Under the pieces are notes generated by a model. That model saw nothing but the letters and a program-made list of their open reading frames with translations. It searched no databases and was not told the origin of the DNA. Both the position numbers and the translations under genes were made by a program. From Scatavimonas merdigallinarum (GTDB lineage: Bacteria > Bacillota > Clostridia > Oscillospirales > Acutalibacteraceae), in the NCBI GenBank assembly GCA_018713055.1, contig DVFW01000021.1:70575-134574 (forward strand): a DNA stretch of 64,000 nt. Direction: 5' to 3'. Shown here in pieces: positions 16,769 through 26,900 of the stretch; position 1 is the first letter of the stretch, and the number at the start of each line of letters is the position of its first letter.

Positions 16769-19393
16769 ATGGCAAAGCAGCTTGCAAAGGCGTATGACCC
16801 TAAGGAGGTCGAGGACAGAATTTATGATTTTTGGATGGAAGGCAACTACTTCCATGCAGAAATAGACCCGGATAAAAAACCGTATACGATCATCATGCCG
16901 CCGCCAAATATTACAGGGCAGCTGCACATGGGGCATGCGCTGGACGAAACTCTGCAGGATATTTTGATTCGTTTCCGCCGTATGCAGGGCTACTGCGCCT
17001 TGTGGCTGCCCGGCACGGACCATGCCTCTATTGCGACAGAAGCAAAGATCGTGGAAGCCATGAAGGAAGAGGGCGTAACAAAGGAACAAATCGGAAGGGA
17101 AGCGTTTTTACAGCGTGCCTGGGACTGGAAGAAGGTTTACGGCGGCCGCATAGTGGAGCAGCTTAAAAAGCTTGGGTGCTCCTGCGACTGGCAGCGGGAG
17201 CGTTTTACTATGGATGAGGGCTGCTCTAAAGCCGTGCGGGAGGTGTTTGTCCGCCTGTATGAAAAAGGGCTGATTTACAGGGGCGAACGGATCATCAACT
17301 GGTGCCCGCACTGCCGCACCTCCATATCGGATGCAGAGGTAGAGTTTGCAGAGCACGACGGATTTTTCTGGCATTTGCGGTATCCGCTTAAAGATAAAAG
17401 CGGGTATGTACAGCTTGCAACGACAAGGCCGGAAACCCTGCTGGGCGACACAGCCGTTGCGGTACATCCGGACGATGAGAGATATAAAAAGCTTATAGGA
17501 AAAACCCTGGTTTTGCCGCTTGTGGGAAGGGAAATCCCCATTGTTGCAGATACGTATGTCGAGCCGGAATTTGGAACAGGCGTTGTAAAAATTACGCCTG
17601 CGCACGACCCCAACGACTTTGAGGTCGGCCTGCGCCATAACCTGCCGGTAATCAATGTTCTTGACGACAACGCCGTTATGAACGAAAATGCCGGCGAGCG
17701 TTATGCGGGGTTGGACCGGTATCAGGCAAGAAAAAAGATTGTACAGGATCTGCAGGAGCAGGGTTTTCTTGTAAAAACAGAACCGATCAAGCACAATGTG
17801 GGAGCGTGCTACCGCTGTAAGACAGTGGTGGAGCCAAAGGTTTCCAAGCAGTGGTTTGTAAAAATGCAGCCTTTGGCGGAGCCGGCAATAAATTGCGTAA
17901 AGGACGGGGAAACGACAATTATCCCCGAACGGTTTGAAAAGGTTTACTTTCATTGGATGGAAAATATTAAGGACTGGTGTATTTCCCGCCAGCTATGGTG
18001 GGGGCACAGAATTCCGGCATGGTACTGCGGCGACTGCGGCGCGGTAACGGTAAGCAGGGAAGAGCCGCAGGCATGCGCTGCATGCGGCAGCCGCTGCTTA
18101 TGCCAGGATGAAGATACGCTGGATACATGGTTTTCGTCCGCCCTGTGGCCGTTTTCTACGCTTGGCTGGCCGGAAAAAACGCCGGAGCTTGCCTATTTTT
18201 ATCCAACCAGCACCTTGGTTACAGGCTATGACATCATTTTTTTCTGGGTTGCCAGGATGATCTTTTCCGGCTGCGAGCATATGCATAAGCCGCCGTTTGA
18301 TACGGTGTTCATTCATGGAATTATCCGTGATGAAAACGGGGTGAAAATGTCGAAATCGCTGGGAAATGGAATTGATCCCCTTGAAATTATAGAACAATAC
18401 GGCGCAGACGCGCTGCGCTTTTTTCTGGCAACGGGCAATTCGCCCGGAAATGATATGCGCTTTTCTCAAAAACGTGTGGAAGCATGCCGCAACTTTGCAA
18501 ATAAGCTGTGGAATGCCGCGCGCTTTGTACACATGCACATTGACGGCTTTACCGTAAAGAACGAGCTTCCAAAAGAGCTGGCCACAGAGGATAAATGGAT
18601 TGTAAGTACGCTCAACCGCGTAGCAAAGGAAGTTACCGAAAATCTTGAAAAATATGAGCTGGGCGTTGCCGTGCAGAAACTGTACGATTTTATTTGGGAC
18701 TGCTACTGTGACTGGTATATTGAACTGGCAAAAGCAAGGCTGCAGCAGGAAGGGTCCTCTGCACAAAATGCAAGGCAGGTGCTGGTTTGGGTGTTGGATA
18801 AAATTTTGCTGCTGCTGCATCCGTTTATGCCGTATATTACAGAGGAAATCTGGCAGACAATCCCGCATGCGGGGCAGACCATCATGCTTGCAAAGTACCC
18901 TGTATTTCAGGCGGAAAACGACTATCCGCAGGCAACCGAAGAAATGGAAGCCGTAATGGAGGCGATTCGCGCAATCCGTAACCGCCGTGCGGAAATGAAC
19001 GTGCCGCCCGCAAGAAAAGCAAAGGTGTACGTTGCAACGCAGAAGGCCTCTGTTTTTGAAAACGGTGCGCAATTTATTTGCAAGCTTGCTTTTGCAAACG
19101 ACGTAGAGGTTGGCACATCGTTTGAAATGGACGGTGCGGTCACAGCCGTTACGGCCGATGCAAAAATTTATATACCAATGGAAGAGCTTGTAGACCGGGA
19201 AAAAGAACTTGCGCGGCTGGAGAAGGAACTTGCCGCCACACAGAAAAGATTTGCGCAGTCACAGGGAAAGCTGCAAAACGAAGGTTTTTTGGCAAAAGCG
19301 CCGGAACATGTGATCGAAACGGTCCGGCAGCAGGCACAGAAGGAGCAGGAGAAAATTTCCATGATCCAGGCGGCGATCCAGGCGCTGCAATAA
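16769..19393 (+). CDS. valS: Valyl-tRNA synthetase
   Basis: This 874-residue class I synthetase joins valine to tRNA-Val. Visible features are the HIGH-type motif in 'PPPNITGQLHMGHALDE' (about 44-60), the editing domain with 'TTRPETLLGDTAVAVHP' (hydrolysis of mischarged threonine), 'GRDIIFF'-like 'GYDIIFFWVARMIF', the KMSKS motif at about 524-529, and the C-terminal coiled coil with repeated Glu/Lys that is typical of ValRS. ATG16769 (or ATG16766) follows AAAGGAAG; an upstream TTG adds a non-conserved extension. Unlike many Firmicute valS genes it has no T-box. truB follows after 11 bp and is probably co-transcribed. Confidence 0.97.
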   Translation: MAKQLAKAYDPKEVEDRIYDFWMEGNYFHAEIDPDKKPYTIIMPPPNITGQLHMGHALDETLQDILIRFRRMQGYCALWLPGTDHASIATEAKIVEAMKEEGVTKEQIGREAFLQRAWDWKKVYGGRIVEQLKKLGCSCDWQRERFTMDEGCSKAVREVFVRLYEKGLIYRGERIINWCPHCRTSISDAEVEFAEHDGFFWHLRYPLKDKSGYVQLATTRPETLLGDTAVAVHPDDERYKKLIGKTLVLPLVGREIPIVADTYVEPEFGTGVVKITPAHDPNDFEVGLRHNLPVINVLDDNAVMNENAGERYAGLDRYQARKKIVQDLQEQGFLVKTEPIKHNVGACYRCKTVVEPKVSKQWFVKMQPLAEPAINCVKDGETTIIPERFEKVYFHWMENIKDWCISRQLWWGHRIPAWYCGDCGAVTVSREEPQACAACGSRCLCQDEDTLDTWFSSALWPFSTLGWPEKTPELAYFYPTSTLVTGYDIIFFWVARMIFSGCEHMHKPPFDTVFIHGIIRDENGVKMSKSLGNGIDPLEIIEQYGADALRFFLATGNSPGNDMRFSQKRVEACRNFANKLWNAARFVHMHIDGFTVKNELPKELATEDKWIVSTLNRVAKEVTENLEKYELGVAVQKLYDFIWDCYCDWYIELAKARLQQEGSSAQNARQVLVWVLDKILLLLHPFMPYITEEIWQTIPHAGQTIMLAKYPVFQAENDYPQATEEMEAVMEAIRAIRNRRAEMNVPPARKAKVYVATQKASVFENGAQFICKLAFANDVEVGTSFEMDGAVTAVTADAKIYIPMEELVDREKELARLEKELAATQKRFAQSQGKLQNEGFLAKAPEHVIETVRQQAQKEQEKISMIQAAIQALQ

Positions 19394-19404
19394 AGGATGG
19401 TTTT

Positions 19405-20319
19405 GTGAACGGGGTTATAATCATAGACAAGCCGCAGGGTTTTACGTCTTTCGACGTGATTGCGGTTATGCGCAGGCTTTGTGCGCAGAGAAAGATCGGA
19501 CATACAGGCACGCTCGACCCTATGGCTACGGGCGTGCTTCCTTTGCTTTTGGGCAGTGCAACGCGCGCACAGGCGCTGATACCCGACAGCGATAAGGAAT
19601 ATGTTGCACAATTTCAGCTTGGAATAACCACAGATACGCTGGACAGTACAGGGAAAACGCTTACGCAGAAGCCGTATACGGACATTGGACGGCAGCAGAT
19701 TTTACAGGTGTGCGCACAGTTTGAGGGGAAAATTATGCAGACGCCGCCAATGTATTCTGCTGTGCAAAAAGATGGGCAGAGGCTGTATGATCTGGCAAGA
19801 AAGGGAGTAACCGTAGAGCGGGCGCCGCGGCCGGTGGCTATTCGGGCGCTTTCCCTGCAGGATTACCGGGAAAAAGAAGGAACGGGGACCATAAGGGTAA
19901 GCTGCTCCAAAGGAACGTATATCCGAAGCCTGGTCGACGATATGGGGGCGGCGCTGGGCTGCGGCGCCGTTTTGACAGGGCTTAGGCGCACAGGCGCCTG
20001 CGGGTTTACACTGGAACAGGCGGCAACGCTGGAGCAGATGCGGGCGCTTGCGCAGCAGGGCCTTGCAGCCCAGCGCCTTTTACCCACGGAGCACCTGTTT
20101 TTGTGTTATCGCGCAATTACGGTTACGGAAAGGCAGGCGACCCGTTTTAAAAACGGCGGGGCGCTGGATCTTGCGAGAACTTCGTTACATCATGAGGATT
20201 GCCCGGACGGCAGTCTTTTCCGCATAAAAGATGCACAGGGCGTATTCTTAGGGCTGGGCGTTATCCGCAAAGCGCGTGAACAGCTGGCTGTATGGAAGCT
20301 TTTTTGTACGCGGGAATAA
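19405..20319 (+). CDS. truB: tRNA pseudouridine(55) synthase TruB
   Basis: This 304-residue protein isomerises U55 in the T-loop of tRNAs. It has the N-terminal 'IIIDKPQGFTSFDV', the catalytic Asp38 in 'GHTGTLDPMATGVLP', 'SAVQKDGQRLYDLARKG' and 'CSKGTYIRSLVDDMG', followed by a short PUA-like C-terminal domain. The start is GTG at 19405 behind AAAGGATGG. It lies 11 bp after valS and ends in a strong terminator. In many Firmicutes truB follows rbfA and infB; its place behind valS here is different but unremarkable. Confidence 0.96.
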   Translation: MNGVIIIDKPQGFTSFDVIAVMRRLCAQRKIGHTGTLDPMATGVLPLLLGSATRAQALIPDSDKEYVAQFQLGITTDTLDSTGKTLTQKPYTDIGRQQILQVCAQFEGKIMQTPPMYSAVQKDGQRLYDLARKGVTVERAPRPVAIRALSLQDYREKEGTGTIRVSCSKGTYIRSLVDDMGAALGCGAVLTGLRRTGACGFTLEQAATLEQMRALAQQGLAAQRLLPTEHLFLCYRAITVTERQATRFKNGGALDLARTSLHHEDCPDGSLFRIKDAQGVFLGLGVIRKAREQLAVWKLFCTRE

Positions 20320-20331
20320 AAGAAAAATTTT

Positions 20332-20380
20332 CCCGGCTGCATAGAGGAAAGGGATTCCTTTATGCAGCCGGGGCTTTTTT
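20332..20380 (+). terminator. Terminator of valS-truB
   Basis: CCCGGCTGCATA and TATGCAGCCGGG form a 12-bp perfect stem with a 16-nt loop, followed by GC and T6. Confidence 0.9.
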
Positions 20381-20694
20381 GTAAAAAAGCCAAGCTTATT
20401 GTTTATAAAATACAAAAAAATGATAGAAAATCTATGAAAAATGCTGCTTTTTAAAAAAGATCGCACTTTCATACAATTTACACACTGGTTACGAATTTGT
20501 AATGAATTATTCGTGAAAAATATATAAAATTATGTGCTGATTTAGCTGAATTTCGCAAAAACATCGCGTTTTTAAGCAATTCCCAAAACTTTACAAAGTT
20601 GTAATAATATTGTAAACTTAAACCCGTTGCAAAACCGCAGCAATAAAATGCAGAATCAAAAAGGAGTGAACGAGGAGCAAGACTCCCACTTTTT
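20381..20694 (+). promoter_or_regulatory. AT-rich intergenic region with unusual ribosome-site hairpin before the SleB-like gene
   Basis: This 314-bp stretch is AT-rich and holds several short palindromes, for example AACTTTACAAAGTT near 20588-20601. Just before the start, two Shine-Dalgarno-like sites occur: AAGGAG at 20661-20666 and AGGAG at 20673-20677. They lie 28 and 17 nt from the ATG, farther than usual. GGAG (20674-20677) can pair with CTCC (20683-20686), and AAAAAG (20658-20663) with CTTTTT (20689-20694). Folding could hide or reposition the ribosome site (inference). Confidence 0.4.
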
Positions 20695-22194
20695 ATGAGG
20701 AAAAAAGCGATTGCACTGCTTCTTTGCGTTGCCTTGGTAGCCTGCAGTATTGCGGGCCTGACCGTAAGCGCAAAAGAAGTGACGGAAGAAGTATTACAAC
20801 TGAATGTAAACCAGATAGAACTGAAAGTAGGGGCGTCCCAGCCTTTGGAAACCAATTTGCAGTTTACAGAAGAAGAGGCCGCTGCGCAGAGAATTATCTG
20901 GCAGTCTGATGACAACAGTGTGGCAACGGTAAACTCAAACGGTGTGCTCAGGGCAAAAAATCCGGGGACGACAACCGTTACCTGTTTGCTTGCAGACAGA
21001 AAAACCAATGCGCTGCTGGCAAGCGACACCTGCGAGGTTGCCGTTTCCTGCGCCAATACGCTGGTTCTGAACACACATGCGATCAAGTGGCCTATAGGAA
21101 GAGCGGGATCGTATAAACCGCAGATTACAGGCGATACGTCGGCTGTGCAGACCGTGTGGGAATCCAACAATACAAAGGTTGCAACGGTCAATGCAAACGG
21201 CAAGCTTTTTGCCGTGGGCAAGGGCAGCGCGACCATTACCTGTACGCTGGTGGATAAGGAAACAGGTGCTGCGGTTGCGACCGACGCCTGCAATGTTACC
21301 GTATACCAGCCGGTAAGCAAAATTACGTTGAATACGCATGCGATCAAATGGCCTGTAGGCAGAGCAGGGTCGTATAAACCAACCGTTTCCCCCGCAAGCG
21401 CAGACAACAAAGCGCTTACCTGGAAGTCCAGCAATACAAAGGTTGCGACGGTCAATGCAAACGGCAAGCTGACGGCAGTTGCGCCCGGCACTGCGACAAT
21501 TACATGCACTGCAAAGGACGGCAGCGGAGCGAAAGACACCTGTAAGGTAACCGTGTATCAACCTGTAACAAAAATAAAGCTTAATACAAATAAAATCACT
21601 TGGCAGGTGGGCACCAGCGGTTCGTTTAAACCAGCTGTATCGCCAGGCAACGCGACCAATAAGGCGCTTACCTGGAAATCCAGCAATACAAAGGTCGCAA
21701 CGGTCAATGCAAACGGCAAGCTGACGGCGGTCAGCCCGGGAACTGCGACGATTACGTGCACCGCCAAAGACGGCAGCGGCAAAAAGGATACTTGTGTTGT
21801 TACCGTAAAGGCAAAGAAATATACGCAGGATGACCTGTTCTGCATGGCAGCCGTGATCTGGCAGGAAGCCGGCGCACTGTATTGCAGCGACCAGCTGCAG
21901 CTAATGGTTGGCAACGTTGTAATGAACCATGTGGCGCATCCCAGCTTCCCCAACACGGTAAGAGGCGTTATCACACGGCCCGGCGCGTATGGTACAATGG
22001 GTTGGACGGGTGTGAGCATCCCGACACCGACAGACGCGTTTATGGAGCGAGCGATTGACAGATGCTATGCAAATGCAAAAAAGATTCTGGAGGGCACAAG
22101 AGTGCTCCCGGAAAACGTAATCTATCAAGCTGGCTTTGTACAGGGCAGCGGCGTTTATGCGTACCGGGAAGGCGTATACTTCTGTTACGAATAA
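20695..22194 (+). CDS. Exported protein with four Big_2 Ig-like domains and a SleB-like cell-wall hydrolase domain
   Basis: The protein has 499 residues. A signal peptide covers about 1-26 ('AIALLLCVALVACSIAG'). Four bacterial Ig-like (Big_2) domains follow, each ending with 'T.TITC..' and 'CKVTV' blocks, at about residues 33-118, 120-205, 207-290 and 291-373. The last ~125 residues ('AAVIWQEAG', 'VGNVVMNHV', 'PSFPNTVRGVI', 'GAYG') resemble SleB/CwlJ-type hydrolases of spore or cell-wall peptidoglycan. Domain repeats are also close at the DNA level. The Ig-like domains probably hold the enzyme on the cell surface. It is flanked by terminators, so monocistronic. The only plausible start is ATG 20695 in spite of its poor ribosome-site spacing. 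Confidence 0.85.
   Translation: MRKKAIALLLCVALVACSIAGLTVSAKEVTEEVLQLNVNQIELKVGASQPLETNLQFTEEEAAAQRIIWQSDDNSVATVNSNGVLRAKNPGTTTVTCLLADRKTNALLASDTCEVAVSCANTLVLNTHAIKWPIGRAGSYKPQITGDTSAVQTVWESNNTKVATVNANGKLFAVGKGSATITCTLVDKETGAAVATDACNVTVYQPVSKITLNTHAIKWPVGRAGSYKPTVSPASADNKALTWKSSNTKVATVNANGKLTAVAPGTATITCTAKDGSGAKDTCKVTVYQPVTKIKLNTNKITWQVGTSGSFKPAVSPGNATNKALTWKSSNTKVATVNANGKLTAVSPGTATITCTAKDGSGKKDTCVVTVKAKKYTQDDLFCMAAVIWQEAGALYCSDQLQLMVGNVVMNHVAHPSFPNTVRGVITRPGAYGTMGWTGVSIPTPTDAFMERAIDRCYANAKKILEGTRVLPENVIYQAGFVQGSGVYAYREGVYFCYE
21311..21806 (+). repeat. Tandem ~250-bp coding repeats (Big_2 domains 3 and 4)
   Basis: The stretches 21311-21555 and 21562-21806 are near-copies; for example the blocks 21420-21527 and 21671-21779 differ at only a few third positions. 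This suggests recent domain duplication within the gene. Confidence 0.7.
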
Positions 22195-22215
22195 GAAAAA
22201 ATAAATAAAAACGGG

Positions 22216-22248
22216 AAACACCCGCAAGCATTTGCTTGCGGGTGTTTT
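22216..22248 (+). terminator. Terminator of the SleB-like gene
   Basis: AAACACCCGCAAGC and GCTTGCGGGTGTTT form a 14-bp perfect stem with a 4-nt loop and T4. It may also serve the converging pseudogene. Confidence 0.9.
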
Positions 22249-22336
22249 ATATGATCGCATAAACTCAGAAGCCTGACAAAATTGGATGGCTGCCACGCTT
22301 TTGTAGTTGAAAAGAAAAGGGGCGGAGCCGGCAGGC

Positions 22337-23757
22337 TTAAAGCTTATCCATCATTTTTGCAATGTATTTTTGCATCAGCAATACATCATTGGTGGAGAAT
22401 ACGTTGTTTTGGTCAACGTCGGAGGCCTGTTGCTGCTGCGATGTGAGCATGGCCGATTTGGCAAGAAATTTTTGCAGAGTAAGCACGTCGCTGGTCGTTA
22501 CCTTGTTGTCACCGTCCAGATCGCCCCTGGATAACGACAGAGGGATAAAGGGAAAGCGGTTTTCCCACGCGTAGACCTGTGCCGCGCTATCCGGATAACC
22601 ATAGATGGTAAAGGGTTCGTATGGTTCTTCATATACGTTGTAGCCAAAGGCCGCGGAACCTATGAAACCAACGCTAAGCGGGACGGTAACGCAGGTGAGA
22701 GAATCACAGCCGGTAAATGCGCCGCTTTCGATATGCGTTACATCGGAAGAAATGCTGACAGAAGACAGTTTACAAAGGCGTTTGCGCCAATTTTCTTTAC
22801 GCTGTCCGGCAAAACAATTTTTTTCAGGCCGCATCCGGCAAAAGCGTTTCGTGCAACAGAAACCGTTCCGGGCTTAAGCGTAAGGGAGGTATTCTGCGGC
22901 ATGGTTCCTTATGCGACTGTACCCGCATAGACAAGCCCGTCCGGTTGGCTTTCCAGGCACGCGGTCTTTGCAAACGCCTGTCCGCCGACCGTATGTAAAC
23001 TGTCTGGAAATTGTAAATTTGTTAGCTTTTCGCAGTTAAGAAAAGCGGAGGATTCAATGTTTGTCAGTGTGGCTGGAAAAGAGACCTTTTCCAGATTGTT
23101 GCAATTTGCAAAAGCGGCCGATTGAATATTCTCTATTCCATCCAGAAGCATTATTTCCGTTAAAAAGCTGCAGTCGGAAAAAGCCTGTGCACCAATTGCC
23201 CTGGTACCTTCTTTTAATTGGACTGTCGCCGCGCCGTCGCCGCCCTTATACTGATAAACGGTTTTCCCGGCGTATACGACGCCGTCCGGCTGATTTTCAA
23301 ACCATGCGGCCTGCTCAAACGCATTTGCTCCAATGGAGAGGGGTCAGTCTGCAAAGGTAATATGCAGAAGGCTGGCGCAGCGCAGAAAGGCCATGGCTTC
23401 GATAACCTGTAACGTGCTCTAGAGATTAATTGATGTAAGGCTGGAGCATTCGCCAAAGGCATTCATACCGATACAGGCGATGCTTTCCGGCAGAGTAACT
23501 TCGCGCAGCGTTGCATGAAAAAGAAACGCGTTGGTTGAAATACCTGTAACGGGACGCCCCTGTACAGCGGCGGGAATAGATACGGCGTTAGCGTCCCCGT
23601 TGTACCGGAAAACGGAAAGCGTACCGTCGTCGTTTTCTGCATAGAGAAAATCGCCCTCCGTAATATAAGGTGCAGTCGCCCCAGCTTGCAACGGCACAAA
23701 GGTGCAAAGCAGAAAAATGGCGGATAAAATAAAAATACCGTGTTTAAGCCCTTTCAA
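22337..23757 (-). pseudogene. Decayed BspA-type leucine-rich-repeat surface protein with C-terminal dockerin
   Basis: From 23757 the frame encodes a signal peptide ('GIFILSAIFLLCTFVPLQAGA') and LRR_5 repeats of the BspA type ('SIPAAVQGRPVTGISTNAF', 'LPESIACIGMNAFGECSSL'). The repeats continue in the same frame past three stops: TAG at 23421-23419, TGA at 23346-23344 and TAA at 22911-22909. Near 22775 the frame shifts, and the last part, to 22337, carries more repeat and a dockerin type I pair ('DLDGDNKVTTSDVLTLQKFL' and a second 'DVDQNNVFSTNDVLLMQKY'). Repeat spacing is continuous across every lesion, so this was one gene of ~470 codons. Dockerins bind cohesins on scaffoldins or the cell surface. 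It is probably inactive unless the lesions are assembly errors. Confidence 0.85.
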
Positions 23758-23861
23758 AAAAACCCCTCTTTTTTTAGATATATCGTATTTTGTTTCTGTT
23801 GTTATCTATATTATATACAAAATTTCAATTTTTCACAAGCGTGTATTTTATGCATTTTAAT

Positions 23862-23895
23862 AAAAAAGACAGGCGCAGTTTAGACTGCGCCTGTC
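23862..23895 (-). terminator. Terminator of the malQ-glgP fusion gene
   Basis: GACAGGCGCAGT and ACTGCGCCTGTC form a 12-bp perfect stem with a 4-nt loop. On the minus strand it is followed by T6. Confidence 0.92.
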
Positions 23896-23918
23896 AAAAG
23901 GCTGTTTTGTTCAAACGT

Positions 23919-26900
23919 TTATTTTATTTTCCAAAGCTCGGTTGCATATTGCAGAATGGTTCTGTCGGAAGAGAACAGCCCGGCATTTGCAACATTCTTC
24001 AGGCATTTTCTGCCGAAAGAGATTCTGTCAGAATAATCGTTATTGGCTTTAATTTTGGCTTCTACATAAAGCGGCAGATCGTACAGCAGGTAGTAATGGT
24101 CGGCCGCATGCCAGGAGGCGCCTTCAATCAGCGAAGCATGCAGTTCTTTGAAGCTGCCCTCGCCGGTTGCGCCGCCGTCGTCAAACGTGCCGTCGATCAG
24201 CGTGTCTACAACCTTTTTGATCTGCGCGTTGCTTTCGTAAATCTTTTTCGGGTTGTAGCCTTCTTTTGCAAGGCGATTGATGTCTTCCACACGTGCGCCG
24301 AAGATATATTCGTTTTCCTCGCCGGCCTGCTGTGCAATTTCAACATTTGCGCCGTCGTAGGTGCCAAGCGTTACCGCGCCGTTGAGCATAAACTTCATGT
24401 TGCCCGTACCGGAGGCCTCTGTCCCGGCGGTAGAAATCTGTTCAGAAATGTCTGCCGCCGTTACAATTTTTTCTGCATAAGACACGTTATAATTTGATAC
24501 AAACATGACTTTCAGCTTATCTTTGGTGTCGGGGTCGCTGTTTACAAGCTTTGCAATCTCGTTAATATATTTAATAATCGCTTTTGCCCTTGCATAGCCG
24601 GGAGCCGCCTTTGCGCCAAAGATAAACGCAGTTGGGTTCCAGTTTTTCAGTTCGCCGCTTTTCAGTTTGAAGTAAATATCAACAATTGAGAAGGCATTTA
24701 AAAGCTGCCTTTTATACTCGTGCAGACGCTTTACCTGAATATCGAAGATAAAGGACGGATCCACGTCGAAACGATCGTGGTGCTTCATATACGCTGCAAG
24801 CTCCGCCTTCTTTTCGGCTTTGATTGCATTAAACTGTGCAACCGTTTCGTCGTCAAGCATGTCATTAAGTTTTGCAAGCTCGTCCAGATTTCGGATCCAG
24901 CCGTCTCCGATTCTGTCTGTAATAAATTTAGAAAGCTGCGGATTGCAAAGACCCAGCCAGCGGCGCTGCGTGATGCCGTTGGTTTTATTTTGGAAGCGTT
25001 CAGGATAAATTGCATACCAGTCGGACAGAACGTCGTGTTTTAAAATTTCCGTATGAATCCAGGCAACGCCGTTTGTGTAGCTGGAAGCATAAATGGCAAG
25101 CCTTGCCATGTGAACTACGCCGCTGTCTATAATGCGCATGTCGTCTAGTTTTGTGCGGACGGGCTTCGGTTCCTTTTCTGCTTCTTCTTCCTCTTGCTTC
25201 TGATCTGGCGCCGCCTGTGTGGAGGCAGGAACATTAAGCCCTTTTTCCGACAGGTCTCTTACAAGGCGCTGGTCGATCTGCTCAATAATTGCAAAAATTT
25301 CCGGAATAACGCTTTGCATCAGGTCGATGCTCCATTTTTCAAGCGCTTCCGACATAACGGTGTGATTTGTGTAAGCAAACGTCTTCTGTGCGATTTCATA
25401 AGCCTGGTCAAAGGAAAGGCCGTCTGCCGTCAGAAGACGGATTAACTCGGGAATTGCAACGACAGGATGTGTGTCGTTGAGCTGAATGGCGCAATGCTGC
25501 GCAAATTTGCTGTAATCGTTGCCGTTTTTCTTTTTGTAGCGTTTGATAATATCCTGTATAGACGCACTGCAGAAGAAATATTGCTGCTTTAAGCGCAAAA
25601 TTTTGCCTTCATAGCTGTTGTCGTTTGGATACAGAACTCTGGAAATGTCTTCCGCTGCATTTTTTTCCGCGACGGCCTCGTTATATTTACTGTTATTAAA
25701 ATCAAGGAAGCTAAAATCATGCACAGCCTCCGCCTGCCACAAACGCAGCGTATTGATATTGTCTGTGCCGTAGCCGATCACCGCCATATCGTAGGGAACG
25801 GCGTTTACGGTCTGGTCTGCAAAGGTAACTGTTACAATATCTTCTTCTCTGCGGATGCACCACGGGTCGCCAAAATGCTGCCAGTCGTCTGCGACTTCTA
25901 CCTGGAAGCCGTTTTCAATCAGCTGCTTGAACAGGCCGTATTTGTAGCGGATGCCATAGCCGTCAAGCGGTACGTCCTGTGTAGCGGCGCTGTCCAGAAA
26001 ACATGCGGCAAGACGTCCCAGGCCGCCGTTGCCCAGTGCGGCGTCGTCGATGTCTTCAAATAGATTGATGTCGATGCCCTTTTCTGCCAAAATCTGCCGA
26101 ACGTCTTCCAAAATGCCCATGCAGTAAAGATTGTTGTACATCATACGTCCCATCAGAAACTCTGCAGAAAAATAATATGCCCTGCGCATATTTGCATGGT
26201 TTTCTCTGCTCTTTTCCCATCTGTCTGCAATCTCACCCATCATGACTTTACCGACAACCATATGCAGTTCAGAGGGCGTAAGCTCCTCTATTTTTTTGCA
26301 ATATGCATTTTTAGCTGTTTGGATAAGATTATCTTTGATACGGTTTTGCTCCATTGGTTCGTCATCCTCCAGTCTACCATATGTCTTTGACAATTTCCTT
26401 AATCTATATGCTAACTCTTTAGAGAGAGCCCCGCGTTTTATACGCCATTCCCAGTTGCCGCCCAAAGTTGACGGAATGTTCATCCTGGCCTGCGTGCCCA
26501 ACCCCAGCACGTCTTGTATTTGAATAATAGCATAGTCGGCGACGCTTGCGTATGCCGTGCGGATAATACCCCAGTTATAGCCTTCTTCTTTGGAAAGATT
26601 GCAATAGTTTACTGCAAATTCCACATCCTTTTCCTGCGCGCTGCCAAACCATCCCATAATGGTGTCGTTGTCATGCGTGCCGGAATATACTACGCAGTTT
26701 GTAGTGTAATTGTGCGGCAGATAGTTGTTTTCTTCGGTGCTGTCAAACGCAAATTCCAGCACCTTCATACCTGGGTAGCCGGAATCCTGCAGCAGTTTTT
26801 TTACGCCGGGCGTTAAAAAACCAAGGTCTTCTGCAATAATGGGAATATCGCCAAGCTTTTTTTTCATCAGCTCAAAGAACCGGATCCCGGGGCCTTCCAT

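Noticed and set aside
22337..23757. Stop-codon reassignment or recoding to explain three stops
   Set aside because: All three stop codons are used, plus a frameshift, while other genes in the window end normally at TAA, TAG and TGA.
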